Shown one piece after another: positions 16,988 to 25,206 of a stretch of DNA of 64,000 bases. The notes beneath the pieces are model-generated. The model was not told the origin of the DNA. It ran no database searches and saw nothing but the letters and a program-made list of their open reading frames with translations. Both the position numbers and the translations under genes were made by a program. Numbering within the stretch: position 1 is the first letter of the stretch; each line of letters opens with the position of its first letter. The stretch is from Sphingomonadales bacterium (GTDB taxonomy: Bacteria; Pseudomonadota; Alphaproteobacteria; Sphingomonadales; Sphingomonadaceae): NCBI GenBank assembly GCA_018971065.1, contig JAGWVC010000002.1, positions 29,047 to 93,046 of the forward strand, given 5' to 3'.

Positions 16988-17527
16988 CTACTCGTGCGTC
17001 ACCAGGAATTCGGCGGCGTCGTTCACCGCGCCATGCACCCGCGATACCTCGCCGGTCAGACCGAAGCGGTCCAGCAGTCCTTCCAGCAGCCCGGCCACGA
17101 ACGGTTCCAGCCCCTCGCGTTCCGAACGATAGCGCACGCGCAGTCGCCCCGGCGTGGCATCGACCAGCTCGAACGACGGCACGCGCGCTTCCGGCAGTGC
17201 CGCCAGCACCGCCTGGTGCATCCGGTCCAGGTTGCCGATGAACGATGCCAGATCGCGCCCGGTAAAGTCCATGATCGCGCCATACGATCCGCGCTCGGCA
17301 AATCCGATCCAGTGCCGCCCGAACCGCCCCAGCAGCTCGGCCACGGGCAGCTTCATCCGCTCTGCCGCCGCGCCCACCATCGCCAGCGTCACCGCGTCGT
17401 CATAGATCTGTGCGCTGATCTGCTGGGCCGGGCCGAAGCCCAGCCCCCGCTCGATCTCGTCCCAGGCGGCTTCGCCGGCCTGCTCGATCACCATGCCGCG
17501 CAGCGCGCGATGGATCATTCCGTACAT
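16988..17527 (-). CDS. H-NOX heme-nitric oxide/oxygen binding protein
   Basis: A 179-residue protein of normal H-NOX length, beginning MYGMIHRAL. The proximal heme ligand is His104 (NLDRMHQAV) and the Y-x-S-x-R heme-propionate motif is YRSER at about 133-137. Such proteins bind NO through ferrous heme and regulate a partner kinase or cyclase. The distal pocket has no obvious tyrosine of the O2-binding kind, which would fit NO selectivity, though this is hard to judge by eye. The gene overlaps the small phosphoacceptor gene upstream by 13 bp and precedes the HNOBA kinase by 6 bp. Confidence 0.9.
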   Translation of the reverse strand: MYGMIHRALRGMVIEQAGEAAWDEIERGLGFGPAQQISAQIYDDAVTLAMVGAAAERMKLPVAELLGRFGRHWIGFAERGSYGAIMDFTGRDLASFIGNLDRMHQAVLAALPEARVPSFELVDATPGRLRVRYRSEREGLEPFVAGLLEGLLDRFGLTGEVSRVHGAVNDAAEFLVTHE

Positions 17528-17751
17528 GCCGGGTCTCCCGTCCTGCCAGCCAGTTGCGCCGCCAGTTGTTCCAGCAACGCCGACGCGCGCGTGGTCTGCT
17601 CGTCGATCCGCTCGATCTTGGTGCGCAGGTAATCGCTGTCGCCCTCGCCGATGCCATCGGCCACCCGCTCGCGCAAGTTCCCGCACGCCAGGCGAATCAC
17701 GTTCAGCGGCTGTCTCAAGTCATGGAAGGCCTTGCGCAGCTCTGCGTCCAT
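17515..17751 (-). CDS. Stand-alone histidine phosphoacceptor (DHp-like) protein
   Basis: A 78-residue protein that consists of little more than a HisKA-type helical hairpin: His10 lies in KAFHDLRQPLNVIRLA, a classical H box. A second helix follows, and there is no ATPase domain. It may be phosphorylated by another kinase, work as a phosphotransfer or dimerising adaptor, or act as a decoy. Its gene is first in the H-NOX operon and overlaps H-NOX by 13 bp. The ATG at 17751 was chosen because the longer frame looks random. Confidence 0.72.
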   Translation of the reverse strand: MDAELRKAFHDLRQPLNVIRLACGNLRERVADGIGEGDSDYLRTKIERIDEQTTRASALLEQLAAQLAGRTGDPACTE

Positions 17752-17956
17752 CGTATTCCCTTTCGACCCGATCCCCGGTCCCGTCTGCCAACGGTGGCGC
17801 TGCAATGGCTTCCCGGTCATTGCAGCGGGCGGCATCTCCACCAAGGATTTTCCCGTAGTCAGCTTTAGCAGGGTCGGTTACGCGCTCGCGTACAATTACT
17901 TCCACAACGGCACCAATTGCTGCGGGAATACCGTCCGGCGCCTTTGTTATCGGAAT

Positions 17957-17973
17957 TTCCCTATATAAGGGAA
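17957..17973. promoter_or_regulatory. Palindrome in H-NOX operon/response regulator divergent promoter region
   Basis: TTCCCT-ATATA-AGGGAA is a perfect 6-bp inverted repeat, 40 bp upstream of the response regulator gene and about 205 bp upstream of the H-NOX operon. It could be an operator for the divergent regulator or overlap a -10 region. No experiment supports this; it rests on symmetry and position. Confidence 0.35.
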
Positions 17974-18012
17974 CGTCCTTAAACGGATATTGCGTGGGGC
18001 GAAGCACGAAAT

Positions 18013-18915
18013 ATGAACGGAATGGCCGATTTGGGCGCTGAAGCGCAATCGTCTGCATCCGCCGGCGAGGTGTTGATCGTCGATGACGATGCCGCCTGCG
18101 TCGAGGAATACGCCGAACTCGTCGTCAGCCTCGGCTATGCCTGCCGCATCGCCACCGACGTTCCCACCGCGCTGCGCATTCTGGCCGAAAATCCCGCCAT
18201 CGGCATCGTCGTCACCGATCTCCACATGCCGATGATGGACGGGATGACATTCCTCGATGAACTGTCCTCGCGCTTCTTCGCCATCCGGCCGATCGTCGCC
18301 ATCGTCGTCACCGGCCACGGTTCGCTCGATGTCGCGGTCCAGGCCATGCGCTTCAATGCGTCCGATTTTCTCGCCAAACCGGTTTCGCGCGGCGATCTGT
18401 CCACCGCGCTGCGGCGCGCCTCGCACCGGCTCACCCAGCTTCGCACCCAGTTCCGCCTGCTGGCGATGATGCGCGCCGAAGCCGCTGGCAACCGCCCGGC
18501 TGCCACGACGCCTGCCGCGTCCGACGCCCCGGTGGATTCTCCTGCCGCTGCTCCCAACGATTCCGGCGCCGACAAGCTGCTGGGCCTCGTCCGGTCGATC
18601 GTCCGCCAGCGTGAGCGCCGGCTCGATTATCTCGATCCCGCCGTACTGTCGGACCCGGTCTGGGACATCCTGCTCGATCTCACGTCGGCCCGTCTCAACC
18701 GCCAGCAGGTCACCATCACCAGCGTCTGCGCCGCCGCGCACATCCCGCTCACCACCGGAATGCGGTACATTCAGGTGCTGGTCGATAACGGCCTCGTTCG
18801 CCGCTGGAAGGACCCGCAGGACCAGCGCCGCAACCTGCTTGAACTCGAAGAAGCCGGAATGGAAGCGATGGTCGCCTACCTCAGCGACATCGGCCCCCGC
18901 CCGATTCCCAGTTGA
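18013..18915 (+). CDS. Response regulator with receiver and winged-helix (MarR-like) domain
   Basis: A 300-residue protein: receiver at about 19-140 (VDDDAA, phosphoacceptor Asp in VVTDLHMPMMDG, Lys in FLAKPVS), a Pro/Ala-rich linker at about 160-185, and a C-terminal winged helix-turn-helix (ITSVCAAAHIPLTTGMRYI, then LVRRWKDPQDQRR as the wing) like MarR-family DNA-binding domains. It is divergent from the H-NOX operon and is the likely output for its hybrid kinase. This receiver plus MarR-type combination is uncommon compared with OmpR or NarL types. Confidence 0.82.
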   Translation: MNGMADLGAEAQSSASAGEVLIVDDDAACVEEYAELVVSLGYACRIATDVPTALRILAENPAIGIVVTDLHMPMMDGMTFLDELSSRFFAIRPIVAIVVTGHGSLDVAVQAMRFNASDFLAKPVSRGDLSTALRRASHRLTQLRTQFRLLAMMRAEAAGNRPAATTPAASDAPVDSPAAAPNDSGADKLLGLVRSIVRQRERRLDYLDPAVLSDPVWDILLDLTSARLNRQQVTITSVCAAAHIPLTTGMRYIQVLVDNGLVRRWKDPQDQRRNLLELEEAGMEAMVAYLSDIGPRPIPS

Positions 18916-19008
18916 TCGCGGTCGATTGATCCGCGCCGATTGACCCCCGGCCCGGCGAGCGGCGTTTTTGCGCTTCTTTCCCGTGCCCGCCGTCCCTATA
19001 TGCGGGCG

Positions 19009-19494
19009 ATGCCCGGCCTCCGCAGACCTTCCCCGCGCAAATCGCTTGTGCAGCGTTTCAACCCCACCGAGGCCGTCAGCGATTTCGCCGATGTCTGGCG
19101 CCAGGCCGGTTCCAATCGCTGGAAGTTCCTCGTGGCCGCCGGCGTGATGACCACGCTGGTGTTCTCGCTGGTCATCTGGGACGAACAGCGCATCCCGCCC
19201 CGCCCGCCCGAGATCGTGTGGATCAATTCCTGGCGCGCCGATCGCCCCGATGCCGAAATCCGGGCCAGCAACCTCGTCTATCAGCGCCACAAGGAAGCCG
19301 AACAGGCCGCCGAGGCGAAGAACGCCGAGGAGATCCGCCAGATCTACAAGACCATCGGCCGGCTCTCCGGCATGGATGTCGATGGCATCGAACGCCGCGC
19401 GAAAGCCGAACAGGCCGCTAGCGCCGCCGCTGCCGAGGCCGAGGCACAGCGCCGCGCCACCCTCCAGCACGCCTTCGACACGCCGCGGCGATGA
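19009..19494 (+). CDS. Single-pass membrane protein of unknown function
   Basis: A 161-residue protein with one transmembrane helix (FLVAAGVMTTLVFSLVIW) and a C-terminal half rich in Ala, Glu and Lys that should form a coiled coil (KEAEQAAEAKNAEEIRQI). Its last codons overlap the ribD start (ATGA), so it is expressed with riboflavin genes, though a link in function is unclear. An ATG at 19000 is an alternative start. Confidence 0.65.
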   Translation: MPGLRRPSPRKSLVQRFNPTEAVSDFADVWRQAGSNRWKFLVAAGVMTTLVFSLVIWDEQRIPPRPPEIVWINSWRADRPDAEIRASNLVYQRHKEAEQAAEAKNAEEIRQIYKTIGRLSGMDVDGIERRAKAEQAASAAAAEAEAQRRATLQHAFDTPRR

Positions 19495-20468
19495 CTGCGG
19501 CGGACGACGGGCGCTGGCTGGCCGCCGCCGCCGCCCTGGCCGATCGCGGCCGCCCGCTCAGCCGTCCCAATCCCGCCGTCGGCGCCATCCTCGTGCGCGA
19601 CGGCAGGGTGATCGCGCGCGGCCACACCCGGCCCGGCGGCCGCCCCCACGCCGAAGCCGTCGCGCTGGCAGCGGCGGGTGAAGCGGCCAGCGGCGCCACG
19701 CTCTACGTCAGCCTCGAACCCTGCGCCCACCGCAGCGAACGCGGCCCCGCCTGCGCCGATCTCGTCGCCGCCTCGGGCGTCGGGCGCGTCGTCGTCGGCT
19801 GCGCCGATCCCGATCCGCGCACCGCCGGACAGGGCATCGCCCGCATCCGCGCCGCCGGCATCGCCTGCGACCTCGTCGCCTCGCCCGAATGCGAATCGGG
19901 CCTTGCCGGCTATCTTGCCAGGCACCGGCTCGGCCGCCCGCACGTCACCCTGAAACTCGCGCTCACGCTCGACGGCGCCATCGCGCTGGCCAGCGGCGAA
20001 AGCCAGTGGATCACCGGCGACGCCGCCCGCGCCCATGCCCACGCCCACCGCGCCCGCGCCGACGCCATCCTCGTCGGCGGCGGCACCCTGCGCGCCGACA
20101 ACCCGTCGCTCACTGTCCGCCTGCCCGGCCTCGAATCGCGCACACCCTTGCGCTGCGTCCTCACCCGGGCCGCCGCGCCTGCCGGTTGGCACGCGGTCGC
20201 CACGCCATCGGCCATCGCCGCCATCCCCGATGCGCAGGCGCTGATCGTCGAAGGCGGCGCTCACACCGCCGCCGCGTTCCTCGCCGCCGATCTCGTCGAT
20301 GCGCTGCACATCTACCGCGCCCCCATCCTTGTCGGCGGCCAACCCGGCGTGGTCGATTTCGGCCTGCAAAACCTTGCCGCCGCGCACGGCCGCTGGCGCC
20401 AGACCGACCATCGCCGCCTTGGCAACGACAGCTTCACCGCCTACGAACGGGTGCGAAATCAGGGGTAA
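19491..20468 (+). CDS. ribD: Bifunctional riboflavin deaminase/reductase
   Basis: A 325-residue RibD. The N-terminal deaminase has the zinc site HAEAVAL and PCAHRSERGPAC. The C-terminal reductase contains LTLDGAIALASGESQWITG and VGGGTLRADNPSL. It converts the GTP-derived pyrimidine to 5-amino-6-ribitylamino-uracil phosphate in riboflavin synthesis. It starts inside the stop of the preceding membrane protein gene and lies 4 bp before ribE. No FMN riboswitch is visible upstream. Confidence 0.94.
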   Translation: MTAADDGRWLAAAAALADRGRPLSRPNPAVGAILVRDGRVIARGHTRPGGRPHAEAVALAAAGEAASGATLYVSLEPCAHRSERGPACADLVAASGVGRVVVGCADPDPRTAGQGIARIRAAGIACDLVASPECESGLAGYLARHRLGRPHVTLKLALTLDGAIALASGESQWITGDAARAHAHAHRARADAILVGGGTLRADNPSLTVRLPGLESRTPLRCVLTRAAAPAGWHAVATPSAIAAIPDAQALIVEGGAHTAAAFLAADLVDALHIYRAPILVGGQPGVVDFGLQNLAAAHGRWRQTDHRRLGNDSFTAYERVRNQG

Positions 20469-20472
20469 ATCC

Positions 20473-21090
20473 ATGTTCACCGGCATCGTCACCGCCATCG
20501 GCACCATCACCCAGGCCCGCCACACCGGCGATCTCCATGCCGTCATCGCCTGCCCGTTCGATCCGGCGCACATCGCCATCGGCGCGTCGATCGCGTGCTC
20601 GGGCACCTGCCTCACCGTGGTCGATCGCGGGGGAATCGCGGGCGATGCCTGGTTCGCCGTCACCCTTTCCGGCGAAACGCTGGCGCGCACCGTCCCCGGT
20701 CGTTGGGTCGAAGGCACCTGCCTCAACCTCGAACCCGCGCTCAAGCTGGGGGATGAACTGGGTGGCCACATCGTCACCGGCCATGTCGATGGCGTCGGCA
20801 CCGTGGTCAGCAGCATCCCCACCGGCGAATCGCTGCGCGTCACCATCGCCACCCCGCCCGAACTCGCACCCTATCTGGCCGCCAAGGGGTCGATCACCGT
20901 CGATGGCGTCTCGCTCACCGTCAACGAAGTGGCGGACCAGCCCGACGGTGCGTGCCACTTCACGCTCAACCTCATCCCCCACACCGCCGACGTCACCACG
21001 CTCGGCGCGCTTCGGCCCGGCGATGCCGTCAACCTCGAGATCGATGTGCTGGCCCGCTACCTGATGCGGATGCAATCGCTGCGCGCCTGA
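20473..21090 (+). CDS. ribE: Riboflavin synthase, alpha subunit
   Basis: A 205-residue protein made of two lumazine-binding repeats: MFTGIVTAIG ... GTCLTVV ... and GHIVTGHVDG ... SITVDGVSLTVNEV. It dismutates two lumazine molecules to riboflavin. It follows ribD by 4 bp. ribBA and ribH are not within the window. Confidence 0.95.
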   Translation: MFTGIVTAIGTITQARHTGDLHAVIACPFDPAHIAIGASIACSGTCLTVVDRGGIAGDAWFAVTLSGETLARTVPGRWVEGTCLNLEPALKLGDELGGHIVTGHVDGVGTVVSSIPTGESLRVTIATPPELAPYLAAKGSITVDGVSLTVNEVADQPDGACHFTLNLIPHTADVTTLGALRPGDAVNLEIDVLARYLMRMQSLRA

Positions 21091-21187
21091 CCGCGTCACC
21101 GGTCGCGCTGAACAGGCGTTCAAATTCCCGGTTGACACCGGCCCCTGCATCCAACAGGTAAGCGCCAAACCTCACGGGAGAACTACC

Positions 21188-21940
21188 TTGGCACAGACCC
21201 TCAGCGGCAAGATCGCCCTCGTCACCGGCGCATCCTCGGGCATCGGCGAAGCCACCGCCATCGCGCTGGCCGCCGCCGGCGCCACTGTCGCGGTCAGCGC
21301 CCGCCGCGCCGATCGGCTCGCCGGTCTGGTCCAGAAGATCGAGGCCGCCGGCGGCAAGGCGCTGGCGCTGGCGGGCGACATGGCGGTTGAGGCTGACGCG
21401 ATCAAGGCGGTGGAGGACACCGTCGCCGCGTTCGGCCGCATCGACATCCTGATCAATTCCGCCGGCATCATGCAGGCCGGCGGCATTGAGGGCGCCGACC
21501 TGTCGCTCTACCGCAAGGTGATCGACATCAACCTGCTCGGCACCATCTACACCTGCCAGGCCGCCATCCCGCACATGCTGAAGAACGGCGTCGGCGACAT
21601 CGTCACCATCTCGTCGCTGGCGGGCCGCAAGGGCGGGCCGCAGACCAACGCCTATTCGGCCAGCAAGCACGCGGTCAATTCCGCCACTGACGCGATGCGG
21701 CAGGAACTGGGTGGCCGCAACATCCGCGTGTCGATCCTGATGCCCGGCGCCACCCGCACCGAAGTGGGCGACAGCATCGAGGACCCCAACTGGCGCGCCG
21801 CCATCCAGGCTCACGTCGCCAAGGACGGCGCGGTGGAGCCCAGCGAGATTGCCGATACGCTGGTGTTCATGCTGTCGCTGCCGCGCCACGTGAACATCTC
21901 GGAAATCAGCGTTCGCCCCACTATCGACACCACCGCCTGA
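21188..21940 (+). CDS. Short-chain dehydrogenase/reductase
   Basis: A 250-residue classical SDR: nucleotide-binding TGASSGIGEA, NSAG, catalytic Ser in TISSLAG, Y-x3-K in YSASKHA. The start is TTG with GGGAG eight bases upstream. An upstream TTGACA-like sequence (21132) could be its -35 box. It is downstream of ribE but separated by 97 bp. The substrate is unknown; the closest-looking group is NADP-dependent alcohol dehydrogenases of the YdfG/clavaldehyde type. Confidence 0.85.
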   Translation: MAQTLSGKIALVTGASSGIGEATAIALAAAGATVAVSARRADRLAGLVQKIEAAGGKALALAGDMAVEADAIKAVEDTVAAFGRIDILINSAGIMQAGGIEGADLSLYRKVIDINLLGTIYTCQAAIPHMLKNGVGDIVTISSLAGRKGGPQTNAYSASKHAVNSATDAMRQELGGRNIRVSILMPGATRTEVGDSIEDPNWRAAIQAHVAKDGAVEPSEIADTLVFMLSLPRHVNISEISVRPTIDTTA

Positions 21941-21956
21941 TCGTCGTCGCCTGCCG

Positions 21957-23975
21957 TCACGCGGCGGCGGCAATCTCCGCCGTTTCCGCAGCCGGCAGGG
22001 TCAGTTCGGCAACCGTCAGCCCGGCAACGGGCAACCTTGTCGATCGGCAGGTTTTCGCTGTCCTGGGTGTACCCACCCGGCCCAGGAACAGCATCTCGCC
22101 ACCCCCGTCGGGCCTGATTCGCCGCACCGCGCGCGCCAGCCGCGCCGCCAGCTTCCGCGCGCCGTTCATCGTGGTGAACGGTTCCCCGGTCTCGCCATAG
22201 TGCGCGAAGATCAGCGTCGCCATGCCGGGCTGCAACGCCAGGCCATGCCGGCTGGCGGTCAGCCACAGCCGCTGCAGCCGTGTGCCGGCTTCGATCACCG
22301 CCACCCGGCTTGCCCGGTCGTCTGCCGGTTGCCGTCTGAACGCAATGCTGAAGAACGCGCTGCTGAAGATGCCGGGCAGGATGTCCATCTGCAAGCTTGC
22401 CGTGGCGGTGCCGTGCAACATGCCGGGCAGGATGCGGGTCCGCCGCCAGCTTGCCAGCGTCCAGCGCATGATGGCCAATGTCATCCGGTCCAGCCCCAGC
22501 GACGCCGCCGGCATCCGGTCGGGGCTGAGCTTGCGTGCCCAGTCGATCACGGCGCGGTGAACCGGCAGCGTTTCGGGAATCGTCGTGCGAATCCGCGTTG
22601 CCATCGCGCCCAGCCGCGCCAGTTTCCAGCGTTGGCCCAGCCCCTCGTGCCAGGTCAGCACCAGCGATTGGCCCAGGCACGCTTCCAGTTCGGCCTTCTG
22701 CGCGGCGGTCAGCCGCGACAGGCGATAAGGCCGGCGATCGACGCTGCGCTCCCAGACATGCTCCAGCAGCGGGTCGCGCACCGGCCGGCCGGTTTCGGTG
22801 AAATGCACGTCGATCACCGGGTCGGCGCGCCCGTCCTCGGTGAACGTCCATTCCGGCGCCAGCCCTTCCGCCGCTGCGGCCAGCCGCATGTTTTCCAGCA
22901 GGCAGCCTGCCGACAGCAGCAGCGGCTGGCCGTTCCGGTACTCATAAACATTGTCCTGCGCCCGCATCTCCAGATGAATGCGAATGTGGCGCGGGCCCAT
23001 GATCTCGAAGCGCCACGGCTGCGAATTGTCGCCGCTGGGCGCCCATCGCCCGGCTTCCAGAATGCGCGACAGCGCCGCCGACGCGCCGGTTCCCGCCGGT
23101 GCGATCGCCACGGGCGCGGGCGGCCCCTTGCGCCGGGCCAGATGGAACTTCAACCGCTGCAACGGATGCCGGTTGCCGCCACGCAACCGCCCTTGCACGA
23201 AGCGCTGCAGATAGGCGTCGAAGTTGTAGTAATGTGGCGCCGGCTTCATGCTGTTGCCGCGCTTCAGCAGGATCTTCACGGTTTCGGCGGCAACAACCCC
23301 CGCGCACAACTGGATTCCGGCAATCGTCGATGGCGCGCGCTGGCGTTCGAAATCCAGCCGCGTCGGGTCCATCAGATAGCCGGTCTGCAACGGTTTCGGC
23401 GCCAGCCCCAGGAAGAACTTCATCGCGCATTCGGCATCGCCGTGATCGGCAAAGTCGAAGTATTCGTCGAAGGTCATCCCGCCGGGCATGAACGCCAGGT
23501 ATCCCACGCCCATGCCGATCGGCGCGGCGGTCAGTGCCGGAATGCCCCGCCGGGCGCATTCGGCAAACAGCGCGCGGCGCATCTTCAGCGCAAAGAAATC
23601 GATGCCGTCGATGAACAGGTCGGCGCCTTCCAGGAAATCGCCCACCGTTGCATCGGTGACGCCTTCGGGAAAGCGGCGGATGTCCAGCTCGGGATTGATG
23701 GCGCGGGCCATCCGTTCCAGCACCTCGATCTTCGGCTGGCCGATCGTGTCCATCGTCGCGCCGACCTGGCGATTGAAGTTGGCCAGTTCGAACGTGTCGA
23801 ATTCGGCGATCGAGAACCGGCCTACGCCCAGCCGTGCCAGCGTGGTCAGATAGGTTCCTCCCACGCCGCCCATGCCCACGATCGCCACGCGCCGCTGGCG
23901 CAGGGTGTGCTGCTCGCATTCGGCCAGCCAGCCCAGGTTGCGGCTGAATGCCTCGTCATAATCGAATTGTCGCAT
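21957..23975 (-). CDS. ThiF/E1-like adenylyltransferase fused to nitroreductase
   Basis: A 672-residue two-domain protein. Residues 1-260 form an E1-like adenylating domain (VAIVGMGGVGGTYL nucleotide loop at about 31-43, ANFNRQVG arginine motif). The part from about residue 300 to 630 is a nitroreductase-like FMN domain (GRWAPSGDNSQPWRFEI). E1 domains activate carboxylates as acyl-AMP; nitroreductase-like domains can oxidise or reduce the product. Its gene ends the two-gene operon begun by the acyltransferase (24 bp gap). This suggests biosynthesis of a small signalling or secondary metabolite, which is inference. Confidence 0.85.
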   Translation of the reverse strand: MRQFDYDEAFSRNLGWLAECEQHTLRQRRVAIVGMGGVGGTYLTTLARLGVGRFSIAEFDTFELANFNRQVGATMDTIGQPKIEVLERMARAINPELDIRRFPEGVTDATVGDFLEGADLFIDGIDFFALKMRRALFAECARRGIPALTAAPIGMGVGYLAFMPGGMTFDEYFDFADHGDAECAMKFFLGLAPKPLQTGYLMDPTRLDFERQRAPSTIAGIQLCAGVVAAETVKILLKRGNSMKPAPHYYNFDAYLQRFVQGRLRGGNRHPLQRLKFHLARRKGPPAPVAIAPAGTGASAALSRILEAGRWAPSGDNSQPWRFEIMGPRHIRIHLEMRAQDNVYEYRNGQPLLLSAGCLLENMRLAAAAEGLAPEWTFTEDGRADPVIDVHFTETGRPVRDPLLEHVWERSVDRRPYRLSRLTAAQKAELEACLGQSLVLTWHEGLGQRWKLARLGAMATRIRTTIPETLPVHRAVIDWARKLSPDRMPAASLGLDRMTLAIMRWTLASWRRTRILPGMLHGTATASLQMDILPGIFSSAFFSIAFRRQPADDRASRVAVIEAGTRLQRLWLTASRHGLALQPGMATLIFAHYGETGEPFTTMNGARKLAARLARAVRRIRPDGGGEMLFLGRVGTPRTAKTCRSTRLPVAGLTVAELTLPAAETAEIAAAA

Positions 23976-23999
23976 TGTCGATCCTCCTCGTCGCCGCGT

Positions 24000-24812
24000 T
24001 CAGGCCGCGGCTTGCCGGGCGCTGCGTTCGCCCGCTGGCACCTTCGTCGCAGCCGCTGTCCACAGCGGCCGGCTACGGGCGAAGAACTGCAGGAAGGCGT
24101 TGTCGGCCAACGTCGGCCGCGCCACATTGGCCTCCACCGGAATCAGGCAGGGTTGCCTCAGGCCGTGGTGTTCCACGGGTTCGCCGATCAGCTCGACCAT
24201 CAGGCCGAATCGGCCAAGGCGCCGGGCCAGCCACGGCTCCAGCACCGCGCAGACATGGCCATAGCCCAGTTCCAGCGGGGTCTGGATCACCGCCACCATC
24301 AGCCCCACCATCAGGAACGGGTTGACCGTGCGCAGGTCCGCCGCGCCGTCGCCACCGGCGCACAGGTCCATCAGCCGGGCACGCGCCAGGCAGAACCGCG
24401 ACGCCTCGACCATCGACATCACGCTGGCGCGATCGTGCAGGCGGCGGTCGTCGGTCAGTTCCTGCATCGGGAACGATGTGTGGCAAGCCGCCGGCTCGGG
24501 CTCGACCGCGCGCATCGCGCCGACGAACCGGTCCTCGGGCCGGTAACGCAGCAACACATGGCGCGCCCGCCCGTCGAAGGCGTCGAATTCAAGCCCCGGC
24601 CATTGCGGGTTTTCCGGCTCCCACTCGCGGTCGCGGCAATATATCTCGAAGCGGATGCGGTGCGCTTCCTCGGCCAGCGCCGGGGTGATGGCGGGCACCA
24701 GTTCGAACAGCGACCAGAACAGGTCCGCGATCGTGCCCCAGTCCTGCCCGCCCGGTGCGGCTTGCCGCAGACCACAGGTTTCGCTGATCGGAATCGGTGA
24801 CAGGAACGACAT
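24000..24812 (-). CDS. Autoinducer synthase-like / exosortase-associated GNAT acyltransferase
   Basis: A 270-residue protein with the pattern of the PEP-CTERM/exosortase-associated acyltransferase and N-acyl amino acid synthase group, distant relatives of acyl-homoserine lactone synthases: RIRFEIYCRDREWEP, then GLEFDAFDGRARHVLLR, FVGAMRAVEP, and a central EASRFCLARAR. It should transfer an acyl chain from ACP or CoA to an amine. The ATG at 24812 has AAGGAGG at ideal spacing. No exosortase or PEP-CTERM substrate gene is in the window. It is paired with the ThiF-nitroreductase gene. Confidence 0.8.
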   Translation of the reverse strand: MSFLSPIPISETCGLRQAAPGGQDWGTIADLFWSLFELVPAITPALAEEAHRIRFEIYCRDREWEPENPQWPGLEFDAFDGRARHVLLRYRPEDRFVGAMRAVEPEPAACHTSFPMQELTDDRRLHDRASVMSMVEASRFCLARARLMDLCAGGDGAADLRTVNPFLMVGLMVAVIQTPLELGYGHVCAVLEPWLARRLGRFGLMVELIGEPVEHHGLRQPCLIPVEANVARPTLADNAFLQFFARSRPLWTAAATKVPAGERSARQAAA

Positions 24813-25023
24813 GCTGACCCTCCTTGCGCGTGGCATGGCTTCTTGAAGAAGTCCGGTTTCAGCTATGTATTTGATTGGAATCGATAAATATTTTACCCGA
24901 AGTCAAGGTTAACGGAATCGGCGCTTGCCGCTCGTGACCGGCCCCGGCCCCGGCGCGCACAAAACCTTTACCTGCGCGTGCATGGCGCGGAAATCCGCCA
25001 TTCCGTGCCTGCTGCAAGGCAAG

Positions 25024-25051
25024 AAAAAAGCCCGATCGCAAGCGACCGGGC
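25024..25051 (-). terminator. Intrinsic terminator on the minus strand (leader or small RNA end)
   Basis: On the minus strand the RNA reads a 10-bp stem GCCCGGTCGC/GCGATCGGGC with a CUUG-type tight loop and then TTTTTT. The single mismatch on the plus strand becomes a G-U pair on the minus strand, which shows the direction. It lies about 210 bp before the acyltransferase start, in the same direction, so it ends either a small RNA or the leader of that operon. The AraC gene is on the other strand. Confidence 0.65.
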
Positions 25052-25206
25052 CGTTAAGTTTTGGGAGAGGATGCCTGAAAGGCCAGACCTTTATGGCGCC
25101 GCACCACCAATGCTGCAAGTGCGAAAAGATCGCGCCGGATTGCAAACAATGCAACCCCGGCCAGGCGCTTGACATTTTCCGACAGCTCGCGGAATCGTCA
25201 CCCGCA

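Noticed and set aside
22200..24800. 866-codon plus-strand ORF opposite the ThiF-nitroreductase and acyltransferase genes
   Set aside because: It is a shadow frame of high-GC coding DNA (Arg/Gln/His/Pro-rich without domains).
25071..25172. 33-codon ORF starting after GGGAGAGG in front of the AraC gene
   Set aside because: Ribosome site to ATG distance is too short, and the region is better explained as a minus-strand leader with a terminator.
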